DNA of 64,000 nt, taken from contig PABI01000125.1 of the NCBI GenBank assembly GCA_002699125.1, positions 62,001-126,000 on the forward strand, given 5' to 3'. Made by a program: the position numbers and the translations under genes. Position 1 is the first letter of the stretch. Every line of letters starts with the position of its first letter. The DNA is from Anaerolineaceae bacterium (lineage in GTDB: Bacteria; Chloroflexota; Anaerolineae; Promineifilales; Promineifilaceae). Positions 25,948-33,935 of the stretch are shown here, one piece after another. The notes under the pieces were generated by a model. That model made no database searches, was not told the DNA's origin, and saw only the letters and a list, made by a program, of their open reading frames with translations.

Positions 25948-26532
25948 TCCGAATCTAATTATTGCGACGCTATCTTCCCGTACAATCCTTACTGTTTAAT
26001 AAGCTTGGTTGCAATTTGGTTAACTTCTGTCGCATGATCTATGATGAACGGGTCAAGAATTTGTGGAATGGTGGGAAACGGCCGTGCCGCAAGTGATATA
26101 TCAATGATATATTAATTATTTGGCAGGCACCCCATATCATGTTATCATTCACCCGTCCTATGCGGAAAGAAAAAACTACCGTTCCTAATAAAGAATAGAC
26201 AATCGGATTTTTATAGATAGAGCGGCTTGCTTGATAGAAAAATAGGCAGACATGGCTCCTTTTCGCAATTCCCAAATTCATCTTTGCAAGTTCCCCTTAC
26301 GTCTTTCCAGGCGTACCGTTCAATGCCCCCCAAATCGCAAAAATAGTCTTAAGCATCACTTATAGTCTGTGGACTTTCCACAGGACCATACTTTCTCACT
26401 TTAAGGAGGTGAGGCCCCAGAAAAATTAAATAATCCCCTGATTTATCAACAAACATTGTTGGCATGTTTGCAGGTTGTTTACGCTGTGTTTAGCTGCTTA
26501 CATGACAGCATCATTTAGTTTGGAGGAGAAAC
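25948..26532. other. 585-bp intergenic region upstream of the ABC transporter operon
   Basis: No convincing gene is present. Visible structure includes two adjacent TGATATAT half-palindromes at 26094-26113. A dyad GTCTGTGG / CCACAGGAC lies at 26365-26385. AAGGAGGTGA at 26403-26412 is a ten-base perfect match to the 16S anti-Shine-Dalgarno sequence but has no start codon within 15 bases. The real ribosome-binding site of the operon, GGAGGAG, lies at 26522-26528. The region probably holds a regulated promoter and a long leader. Confidence 0.5.
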
Positions 26533-28272
26533 GTGAAAGTACCTCAAATCTCAAAAAAAGAGATGGAAAAAATCCATCCTGCAATCCCCAATGCTTATGA
26601 ACAATTAGAACAGGGTCGCATCAGCCGTCGTGAATTTATGCGCTTTGCTACCTTGCTTGGCATGTCGGCTGGCGTTGCCACGGTAGCCGCGGCTTGCGGC
26701 GGTGGCGGCACGGCCGATGAACCCGCAGATGATCCAGAAGCAGGCGGCAGCACAGATAGCGGTTCTGACAGCACCGACAGTGGCACCGAAACGATGGCAG
26801 ACGGTCCTGTCCGTGGTGGCACCTGGCGCAGTTCCATGAACCTGCAAGGTCTTGATCACCCGGCGCGCCTTTCCTGGGTTGAAGGGGCCAACATCGTGCG
26901 GCAGTTTGGTGAATATCTCACTGAAACCGGCGTGGACAACATTACACGGCCGTACCTGTTGGAAAGCTGGGAAGCCAACGATACTGTGGATGAATGGACG
27001 CTAAATCTTCGCCAGGGAATCAAGTTTAACAATGGTGACGATCTCACGGCCGAAGACGTCATGTTCACTTTTGGAGAATGGCTCAATCCAGACGTGGGTT
27101 CCTCCATGCTTGGTTTGCTGGCCCCTGTCCTTAGCAGCATGAACGATGTAGAAATGGTGGATGATTACACCATTCGTTTGCATCTTACCCAGCCAAACAT
27201 CGCTATTCCCGAATTTTTGTTCCACTATCCCGCCATCGTTCTGCACCGCAACTTTGAAGGCGATATCATCCGCCAGCCAGTGGGCACCGGTGCCTTTACC
27301 CTGGAAGAGTATGCCGAGGGTGAACGAGCTGTCTTCAGACGGCGTGAAGATTACTGGCGCATGGGCGAAGACGGCATGCCATTGCCCTATCTCGATGAGA
27401 TAATTTATGTGTCCAGTGATAAAGATGCTGGCGTTGCTGCTTTGCAATCTGGCCAGGTCGATTCAATGTACGATCCACGTCCATCAGATTGGCAAGCACT
27501 TAGAGATGTCGATGGCCTCACTGTGCGACCAGTGACAACCTCTCAATGCCTTGTGCTGCGCATGCGTGTTGATCTGGAACCGTGGAATGACAACCGGGTA
27601 CGCACAGCCTTGAAGATGTGCCAGAATCGGGAACAAATCTTCCAGCTGGCCTACTTCAGCGAAGGTGAACTTTCCATTGATGCCCATGTTGCTCCCGTAC
27701 AGCCTGCTTACGCTGAAAAACCCATTCCCGAGTACGATCCTGAAGGTGCAATGGCCCTGATGGAAGAGTATGCGGCGGAAATGGGCGTTGAACTCCCGTT
27801 ACAGGTTACGCTGGCAACCAAGAACGACCAGGCCGAACCGGATATCGCCCAGGCTCTCAAAGAGCAGGCCTTACCCGGTGGTTTTGACATCACCCTGGAC
27901 ATCACCGAACCAAACGGCTACTGGTCTCGCTGGACCGAAGTACCGTTGGGCATCACCTCCTGGACACATCGTCCAGTTTCAGTCATGCTGCTGCCGCTGG
28001 CTTACACGGAAGAAGCAATTGGCAACTGGAACGAAACGCGCTGGGTGGATGAAGAGTTCGAAGAAGTGCTGCGAGAGGCGCAGGCTACCCTGGATGTGGA
28101 AGCACGGCGCGAGTTAATGTCACAGATTGAGGACATTATGCAAGATCGTGGACCCATTGGGAACAGCTTCTGGAAGAACATCTGGAACATCACTTCGGAC
28201 AAATTCCATGGTGTACAGGCCCATCCAACGGCTTACGACCTGCTTTACGAAGTCTGGAAAGAGCCAGAATAA
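26533..28272 (+). CDS. Oligopeptide-type ABC transporter substrate-binding lipoprotein (Tat-exported)
   Basis: The GTG start at 26533 follows GGAGGAG. The 579-residue protein carries a twin-arginine signal (SRREFMRFATLLG, Arg32-Arg33) ending in a lipobox (VAAAC, Cys55) and a Gly/Ser/Asp spacer. The rest is the SBP_bac_5 (DppA/OppA) fold with RQGIKFNNGDDLTAEDVMFTF, VGTGAFTLEEY and LPYLDEIIY. It captures a peptide, sugar or other solute outside the membrane and delivers it to the two permeases encoded next. Tat export implies it folds in the cytoplasm first. A terminator follows before the permease gene. Confidence 0.93.
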   Translation: MKVPQISKKEMEKIHPAIPNAYEQLEQGRISRREFMRFATLLGMSAGVATVAAACGGGGTADEPADDPEAGGSTDSGSDSTDSGTETMADGPVRGGTWRSSMNLQGLDHPARLSWVEGANIVRQFGEYLTETGVDNITRPYLLESWEANDTVDEWTLNLRQGIKFNNGDDLTAEDVMFTFGEWLNPDVGSSMLGLLAPVLSSMNDVEMVDDYTIRLHLTQPNIAIPEFLFHYPAIVLHRNFEGDIIRQPVGTGAFTLEEYAEGERAVFRRREDYWRMGEDGMPLPYLDEIIYVSSDKDAGVAALQSGQVDSMYDPRPSDWQALRDVDGLTVRPVTTSQCLVLRMRVDLEPWNDNRVRTALKMCQNREQIFQLAYFSEGELSIDAHVAPVQPAYAEKPIPEYDPEGAMALMEEYAAEMGVELPLQVTLATKNDQAEPDIAQALKEQALPGGFDITLDITEPNGYWSRWTEVPLGITSWTHRPVSVMLLPLAYTEEAIGNWNETRWVDEEFEEVLREAQATLDVEARRELMSQIEDIMQDRGPIGNSFWKNIWNITSDKFHGVQAHPTAYDLLYEVWKEPE

Positions 28273-28305
28273 GCGTGTAGCGTAAGCTTAAAATAGTAAG
28301 TCTCG

Positions 28306-28344
28306 AGGAGTCGAGTTTTTACCCAAAGCTCGACTCCTGTTTTT
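28306..28344 (+). terminator. Intra-operon terminator between binding protein and permease genes
   Basis: A ten-bp stem (AGGAGTCGAG with CTCGACTCCT) and a 13-base loop are followed by G and five T residues. It lies 19 bp before the permease start. Partial read-through would give more binding protein than membrane components. Confidence 0.85.
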
Positions 28345-28362
28345 AACAATGGGAAGGTGCGA

Positions 28363-29661
28363 ATGGCTCGCTTTTTAGTACGCAGCATAGTTTCTACCAT
28401 CGTAACAATTTTATTTGTCTCAATAGTCCTTTTTGTTCTTCTCGACGCCGTTGGCTCAGAGCGAGTGATTAATCGCGTTTTGGGCGTGTTTGCCACTGCT
28501 GAGCAAAAAGCTTCCTTCAAGAACCAACTCGGTTTAGATGAACCGATATGGATCCGTTATTCAGACTGGCTGTTGGGCAGCGATTGGCGCGCTGAGCAAC
28601 ATACTAATTACGAAATCGTAACGGCACCTAATCCCACTACCGGCGAATCCCAATGGTGGGCAAACGTTGACGGCCAGCTCATGCGGTGGCGGCTTGAGGG
28701 GGAAGACCTGATCGCTTTGATTCGACAGGAGGATGGCACTACTGTTCCCCAAACGGCAAATGAATTTTGGCAAACGGACGGGGACGTGGAAACTTTTTGG
28801 GGCGTCGATACCGAAAATCGTGTGGTGCTGTGGCAGCGGGGCGGTGGTGAACCAGTCTATGTAATCACAGAAGCCGGACTGCGCCAGGAAGGTGACGGTC
28901 CGCGCGACTATATTCCCTTACGCAAGGGCATGGTGCGTCTGGACCCAGGCATTTCCTCGGAAACAAGACGGCCGGTTGCAGTGACGCTTCTGCCACGCCT
29001 ACGAAACACGCTAATCTTAGCCGGACTGGCCTTCGTATTTATTATGCCTTTGGCGCTTCTGCTGGGTATTATTGCTGGAATCAATGAAGGTAAGTTTTCT
29101 GATCGATTAATATCTATCACCAGCCTGGCAGCAACGGCCACACCAGAGTTTGTCACCGGAATATTTTTGATCTTGATACTGGGCATCTGGTTGGAGCTGG
29201 TGCCTGCGGTAGCAATTTTTACCAGTGCAAATGCTGTTTTTGAGAATCCTACTTTGCTTGTACTGCCGCTGTTGACGTTAACGGCCGTTGAGCTCGGCTA
29301 TATCGTTCGCATGACTCGGGCCAGCATGGTAGAAGTCATGGGCACATCCTACATTCGGACCGCCATCATCAAAGGCATGCCCTACTGGCGCGTGGTCTTC
29401 CGCCACGCCATCCGCAATGCCTTGATGGCGCCAATTACCATCATGATGCTGCACGTGAACTACCTCGTTGGCGGCGTTGTGGTTGTAGAAGCTATCTTCG
29501 GCTACCCGGGTCTGGGCAAATACATCTATGATTCAGCCATTGCCAGCGATACCAATGCCGTGATTGCCGCGGCGATGGTCACCGTCATCATTGCCATTGC
29601 TACTCGGCTGATTGGCGATCTGGCTTATACCTATCTGAATCCGCGGATACGTTACGCATAG
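28363..29661 (+). CDS. ABC transporter permease, DppB/OppB type, with large extracytoplasmic insertion
   Basis: The ATG at 28363 is preceded by GGGAAGG; a GTG six bases earlier is less well placed. The 432-residue protein has an N-terminal membrane helix (about 5-27) and the family loop LGLDEPIWIRYSDWLLG. Four or five further helices lie between residue 215 and the end. The EAA coupling motif reads ATIIKGMPYWRVVFRHAI-like near residue 330. Normal DppB proteins have about 310-340 residues. The excess is a hydrophilic, Trp-rich segment at about residues 75-200 between helices 1 and 2, with repeated G-x-x-x-x-W/V-x-W motifs (QWWANVDGQLMRWRLEG, FWGVDTENRVVLWQRGG). It pairs with the downstream DppC-type subunit. 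Confidence 0.88.
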   Translation: MARFLVRSIVSTIVTILFVSIVLFVLLDAVGSERVINRVLGVFATAEQKASFKNQLGLDEPIWIRYSDWLLGSDWRAEQHTNYEIVTAPNPTTGESQWWANVDGQLMRWRLEGEDLIALIRQEDGTTVPQTANEFWQTDGDVETFWGVDTENRVVLWQRGGGEPVYVITEAGLRQEGDGPRDYIPLRKGMVRLDPGISSETRRPVAVTLLPRLRNTLILAGLAFVFIMPLALLLGIIAGINEGKFSDRLISITSLAATATPEFVTGIFLILILGIWLELVPAVAIFTSANAVFENPTLLVLPLLTLTAVELGYIVRMTRASMVEVMGTSYIRTAIIKGMPYWRVVFRHAIRNALMAPITIMMLHVNYLVGGVVVVEAIFGYPGLGKYIYDSAIASDTNAVIAAAMVTVIIAIATRLIGDLAYTYLNPRIRYA

Positions 29662-29669
29662 GAGAAGTT

Positions 29670-30596
29670 ATGGCTACCGCACAAACAACACTCACGCAAG
29701 CAAGCGAGCCATCGCGCTGGCAAAAAATGTGGAAAAGCATCTCCATTGTTTTTGAGTCACGCGTGGCCACGGTTGGCCTGGCAATCATCCTGTTTTGGCT
29801 CTTGCTTGGCTTCATTTCACTTTTTTGGACGCCGTTTGAACCAAACGCCTCCGAGTTTACGCAAAACCTGGCGCCAAACAGCACCAACTGGCTGGGCACC
29901 GATCATCTTGGCCGTGATGTTCTGTCACGATTGATGCAAGGCACACAGGTGATCTTGCTTAAAACGCGCCCGCCTGGGGATGCTGATTGGTTCATTCCCG
30001 GTGGTGTTGCCCTCTGGGGCGTGTTTGGCTCTTTGCTGCTGGGCTCCTTTTTTGGCCTCAATGCCGGGTATCGTGGCGGCTGGACCGACCAGATAATCAT
30101 GCAAATCCTGGATGCGCTCATTGCCTTTCCGGTTATTGTGCTTTATCTGGTGATTATTGCGGCGTTAGGTCCCAGCGATGTGGTGGTGATCTTAGCCATT
30201 ACCATTACGGGGGCACCAGGCATTGCTCGCCTGGTGCGCAGTCTGGCGCTGGACATTAAAACGCGCGACTATATTCGTGCTGCCGAAACACGCGGTGAGA
30301 GCGTCTGGTTCATTATGTACCGCGAAATTTTGCCCAACGCACGTGGTCCCATTTTGGTCGATGCGATGCTGCGCGTGGGCTACGCCATTTTTGCCATTGG
30401 TACCCTCGGCTTTTTGGGCCTGGGGCTGCCACCGCCCGACCCCGACTGGGGCAATATGGTCAACGAAGCACGCAAACACATCTTTACAAATCAATGGGCC
30501 GTTATTTGGCCAGCGTTGGCAATTGCCACCCTGGTTATTGGCCTGAACCTGTTCGCCGATGGACTGCGCGAAGAGCTAACAAGATTTCAAAAATAG
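29670..30596 (+). CDS. ABC transporter permease, DppC/OppC type
   Basis: The 308-residue protein has six hydrophobic segments. It has the DppC-type opening (PFEPN, then NWLGTDHLGRDVLSRLMQGTQ) and the binding-protein-dependent permease EAA motif (RAAETRGESVWFIMYREILPN). It forms the second half of the membrane channel. The start is eight bases after the previous stop, with GAGAAG as ribosome-binding site. A modest insertion around residues 95-110 (KTRPPGDADWFIPG) extends the first extracytoplasmic loop, echoing the larger insertion in its partner. Confidence 0.92.
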   Translation: MATAQTTLTQASEPSRWQKMWKSISIVFESRVATVGLAIILFWLLLGFISLFWTPFEPNASEFTQNLAPNSTNWLGTDHLGRDVLSRLMQGTQVILLKTRPPGDADWFIPGGVALWGVFGSLLLGSFFGLNAGYRGGWTDQIIMQILDALIAFPVIVLYLVIIAALGPSDVVVILAITITGAPGIARLVRSLALDIKTRDYIRAAETRGESVWFIMYREILPNARGPILVDAMLRVGYAIFAIGTLGFLGLGLPPPDPDWGNMVNEARKHIFTNQWAVIWPALAIATLVIGLNLFADGLREELTRFQK

Positions 30597-30605
30597 GATA
30601 TGGCG

Positions 30606-32714
30606 ATGGAATGGCAGGTAAACGATAAAAAAGCTTCAGTATTGAAGGTAGACGATGTAGCCGTGGCTTATAAGGTCCGTGGCGGCGAAATTGAGGCGGT
30701 ACAAAATGTCTCATTTGATATTCGCCGCGGGGAATCTTTTGGCATTGTGGGTGAATCGGGCTGTGGCAAAAGCACGATGGCCTGGGCGATTGTCAATTTC
30801 TTGGGTGCCAATGGCTACGTGAAGCGCGGCAGCATCAAATTTCAGGGACAAGAACTGGTAGGTAAGGACGGTGAAGAGCTGCGGCAGCTGCGTGGCGACC
30901 AGATTGCGATGGTGTTTCAAGACCCCATGCAGGCCTTAAACCCTTCTATGACGCTGGGCAACCAGATGAAGGAAGTGCTCACAGTTCATCGAGGCATCAG
31001 CGATAGAGAAGCAGCTAAGCGATGTGTGGAGATGTTGGAGCGAGTGTACATGCCGGATGCAGCGAATGTCATGAAGCGGTATGCGCACCAGATTTCTGGC
31101 GGGCAGCAGCAGCGCGTGGTGATTGCCATGGCGCTGCTGAACAATCCGGCATTGTTAATTATGGATGAGCCGACGACAGCATTGGACGTGACGGTGGAAG
31201 CGGCCGTTCTCGACCTCATTGCTGAACTGCGCCGGGATTTTGACACGGCTATCATGTACATCACACACAATTTGGGGGTTGTAGCCCGCGTTTGTACCCG
31301 TGTCGGTGTAATGTATGCGGGCGAAATGGTGGAGCGGGCCGAAATCAAGCAGCTTTTTGAATCGCCGCAGCATCCCTACACCCAAGGGCTGCTGCGCTGT
31401 GTGCCCAAGCTGGGTGCCGACAAGTCCGGCAGCATCTTGTATCCCATTCGCGGACGAGTACCGGCCCCCAACAACCGGCCGATGGGCTGCATGTATACGC
31501 CGCGCTGCGACTATGCTCAGGACCGCTGTGTGGAGGAACGGCCGCAGCTGCGCACGATGGCTAATGGTACGGCCGTACGCTGCCACTTTGCCGAAGAGAT
31601 CGATCCCAGCCAATGGGTGCCCACCGATGAAGTGAAACCAGCCCTGGACATTACCCAAGAAGTTGAAAGCGATGAAACCCTGCTAGAAGTACAAAATCTG
31701 CAAAAGTATTATGAAGTGCAGGGTACTACGCTGCGCGATGTGTTAGGCTTTGGTGAGCCTCGCTATGTAAAAGCAGTGGAAAATGCCAGCTTTAGTGTAA
31801 AGAAAGGAAAAACACTTGGGGTTGTGGGCGAATCTGGCTGTGGCAAAAGCACCCTCATTAAAACCTTGATTGGGTTGGAAGACAGCACCAATGGCGACGC
31901 CAAGTTTATGGGCTTCGACATTACCGGTGATTTGGACAGCCGGAATGAAAAATTGATTCAGGAACTACAAATGGTGTTCCAGAATCCGGATTCCACCATG
32001 AATCCCTCCTACACGGTGGGGCAGCAAATTGGGCGCCCCATGGAACGATTTGGCACTGTACCCAAAAAACAGGTTCGCAGTGAGGTGATTAAACTGCTGG
32101 AGGCAATGCGGTTGGGAGCCAATTATTACAACCGGCTGCCACGCCAGCTCAGCGGTGGCGAAAAGCAGCGGGTGGGCATTGCCCGCGCTCTCGCCAGCCG
32201 CCCCGACCTGGTGCTGTGCGACGAGCCGGTTAGCGCCCTGGACGTCTCTGTGCAGGCAGCTTTGCTGAACCTGCTGTTGGAAGTGCAGCAAGAGTATAAA
32301 ACCACCATGATCTTCATCGCCCATGATCTGTCTGTGGTGCGCTTTTTCTCAGATGATGTGGCGGTGATGTATTTGGGCCAGATTATGGAGATTGGTCCGG
32401 CTGAAGCGATTTACGCCCCACCCTACCATCCTTACACCGAGGCGCTGCTTTCGGCCGTACCCATTCCCGATCCCACCGCCAAGCAGAAACATATTCGGCT
32501 TGATGGATCCGTACCCAGCGCCATCAGCCCGCCCAGCGGCTGCCGCTTCCATACCCGCTGTCCAAGACGCGAACTGCTGCCAGACGGCGGCAAGGTGTGT
32601 GAGGAAGAAATTCCGCCATGGCGTGAGCTGGAGAATGGCCACAGGATTTTCTGCCACATTCCGGAAGAAACATTGCGCACATTTGATCCGGTTATCTCAA
32701 CGGCAAACAGCTAG
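30606..32714 (+). CDS. Fused double ATP-binding subunit of the oligopeptide-type ABC transporter (DppD-DppF)
   Basis: The ATG at 30606 has AGGA seven bases upstream, whereas the ATG at 30600 is too close to it. The 702-residue protein contains two complete ABC ATPases. The first has Walker A GESGCGKST (49-57), signature SGGQQQR and Walker B LLIMDEPTTALD. The second has Walker A lysine Lys414, LSGGEKQRVGIA and LVLCDEPVSALD. Each ends in the oligopeptide-type cysteine-containing tail (MYTPRCDYAQDRC and RFHTRCPRRE) that can carry an Fe-S cluster in some family members. Usually these are two separate genes; here they form one polypeptide. It energises uptake through the two permeases. Confidence 0.93.
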   Translation: MEWQVNDKKASVLKVDDVAVAYKVRGGEIEAVQNVSFDIRRGESFGIVGESGCGKSTMAWAIVNFLGANGYVKRGSIKFQGQELVGKDGEELRQLRGDQIAMVFQDPMQALNPSMTLGNQMKEVLTVHRGISDREAAKRCVEMLERVYMPDAANVMKRYAHQISGGQQQRVVIAMALLNNPALLIMDEPTTALDVTVEAAVLDLIAELRRDFDTAIMYITHNLGVVARVCTRVGVMYAGEMVERAEIKQLFESPQHPYTQGLLRCVPKLGADKSGSILYPIRGRVPAPNNRPMGCMYTPRCDYAQDRCVEERPQLRTMANGTAVRCHFAEEIDPSQWVPTDEVKPALDITQEVESDETLLEVQNLQKYYEVQGTTLRDVLGFGEPRYVKAVENASFSVKKGKTLGVVGESGCGKSTLIKTLIGLEDSTNGDAKFMGFDITGDLDSRNEKLIQELQMVFQNPDSTMNPSYTVGQQIGRPMERFGTVPKKQVRSEVIKLLEAMRLGANYYNRLPRQLSGGEKQRVGIARALASRPDLVLCDEPVSALDVSVQAALLNLLLEVQQEYKTTMIFIAHDLSVVRFFSDDVAVMYLGQIMEIGPAEAIYAPPYHPYTEALLSAVPIPDPTAKQKHIRLDGSVPSAISPPSGCRFHTRCPRRELLPDGGKVCEEEIPPWRELENGHRIFCHIPEETLRTFDPVISTANS

Positions 32715-32791
32715 ATTTATTGCAGGCAATCGACGGAAAATGATTCTACAACTTCGGCAAAACCGGTTAACCTACAGGAAGGGAACAAAAC

Positions 32792-33451
32792 ATGCTTGTT
32801 AAAGATTGTATGACCCGACACCCAATCATTATCTCGACATCCACCAAAGTAATTGAAGCCCAACAAATTATGACGGAGAACCATGTTCGCCACTTACCAG
32901 TTACCTCAGACGGCAAAAAGCTGGAAGGGCTTATAACCCGGACGCGTCTAGCGCTAAAGCCAGATATGCTGGGCAGCCTGGACATGTGGGAAATTTCACG
33001 ACATTTAAGCAATCTATCAGTAAAAGAAGTAATGGTTAAAAAAGATAAAGTGCTCACCATTGCGTCCGATCGCACCATTGAGCGGGCTGCTAAAATGATG
33101 GCCGATCACAAAATTGGCTGTCTACCCGTCGTTGATGGTGATGGGGCGGTGGAAGGGATCATTTCCGAGGTCGATGTGCTGCACTCGTATCAGGAGATGT
33201 TGGGCTTACCGATGGATGGCCTGCGCGTGACTGTGCGCATGCCAGACAAAAATGGTGAATTTACCAAGTTTATGAAGGTGTTGGGAGATAACGGCTGGGG
33301 CGTCATGGGAATTGGTACATACCCGACACCGCGCAAAGAGGGTTGGTACGATGTGGTGCTAAAAATACCGCGCGTTACGGCCGAACAAGTGCGTGCCGCA
33401 TTTAGCCAAATTGAATCACAGGAAGTCGTTGATATTCGGGATGTTGTTTAA
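32792..33451 (+). CDS. Tandem CBS domain protein with C-terminal ACT-like domain
   Basis: The 219-residue protein starts VKDCMTRHPIIIST and contains two CBS motifs (residues about 1-60 and 75-135, the second with GCLPVVDGDGAVEGIISEVD). An ACT-like fold follows (about 145-215, LRVTVRMPDKNGEF and GVMGIGTYP). This is the AcuB-like architecture; such proteins sense adenine nucleotides or other ligands and regulate a partner enzyme. The partner is not evident. AGGAAGGG precedes the start. It is 77 bp downstream of the ABC ATPase gene and could be read through from that operon. A bidirectional terminator follows. Confidence 0.85.
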   Translation: MLVKDCMTRHPIIISTSTKVIEAQQIMTENHVRHLPVTSDGKKLEGLITRTRLALKPDMLGSLDMWEISRHLSNLSVKEVMVKKDKVLTIASDRTIERAAKMMADHKIGCLPVVDGDGAVEGIISEVDVLHSYQEMLGLPMDGLRVTVRMPDKNGEFTKFMKVLGDNGWGVMGIGTYPTPRKEGWYDVVLKIPRVTAEQVRAAFSQIESQEVVDIRDVV

Positions 33452-33480
33452 TCTTTGTTTGTAAAAATCACATACGAAGT

Positions 33481-33511
33481 GAAAGAGAGGGTGTCATGCC
33501 TTCTCTTTTTT
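33481..33511. terminator. Bidirectional terminator between convergent genes
   Basis: AAAGAGAGG and CCTTCTCTTT form a stem with one bulged base and an eight-base loop. There is a T run on the right and an A run on the left, so it can stop transcripts from both sides. It separates the CBS-ACT gene from the small membrane protein gene. Confidence 0.75.
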
Positions 33512-33935
33512 ATTTGAAGGTCGTGGTGCGAGAGACAAACACCATCTGGCCCTCTGGCGTACCGCAAATCTCGACGCTTACGTACCGTTCTACACGAAAG
33601 AACGCATCATCAGATTCCAGCAGAATGCAGGAGCCATTGGCCCTTGACTCCGCACCTGTGTTAAATTTGAGAGAATACCATTCGTAAACCGCTCTAAAGC
33701 CATCATCGGTGCGGAAAGTGTCGTGCCAGCGGTAGGAGCGGGGCAAGCTTTTGTAGCTGCTATGGGATGCGATGGGAATTGAGCCTGGATATTGGGCTTG
33801 CTGCCTGTCTTGCTTGATAAGAGAAACCAGAGCAAAGCCAATGGCAAAGACAAAAATAAAGCACAAAATAGCGAGGCCTACCAGGAGACGCTGGTTGTAG
33901 GTGTTCTCAGCCAAATTAGAATTTGAACGATTCAT
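33510..33935 (-). CDS. Small membrane-anchored protein of unknown function
   Basis: The ATG at 33935 (MNRSNSNLAENTYNQRLLVG) is used; the longer frame runs antisense through the neighbouring gene. The 141-residue product has one N-terminal membrane helix (about 18-42, VGLAILCFIFVFAIGFALV). An extracytoplasmic domain with SYRWHDTFRTDDGF, WYSLKFNTG and a C-terminal strand pair VERYVSVEICGTPEGQMVFVSRTT follows. I do not recognise the family. Its start codon overlaps on the opposite strand with that of the next gene. Confidence 0.65.
   Translation of the reverse strand: MNRSNSNLAENTYNQRLLVGLAILCFIFVFAIGFALVSLIKQDRQQAQYPGSIPIASHSSYKSLPRSYRWHDTFRTDDGFRAVYEWYSLKFNTGAESRANGSCILLESDDAFFRVERYVSVEICGTPEGQMVFVSRTTTFK

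Noticed and set aside
26039..26281. An 80-codon minus-strand frame in the region before the ABC operon
   Set aside because: There is no ribosome-binding site, the composition resembles AT-rich intergenic DNA, and no conserved pattern is visible.
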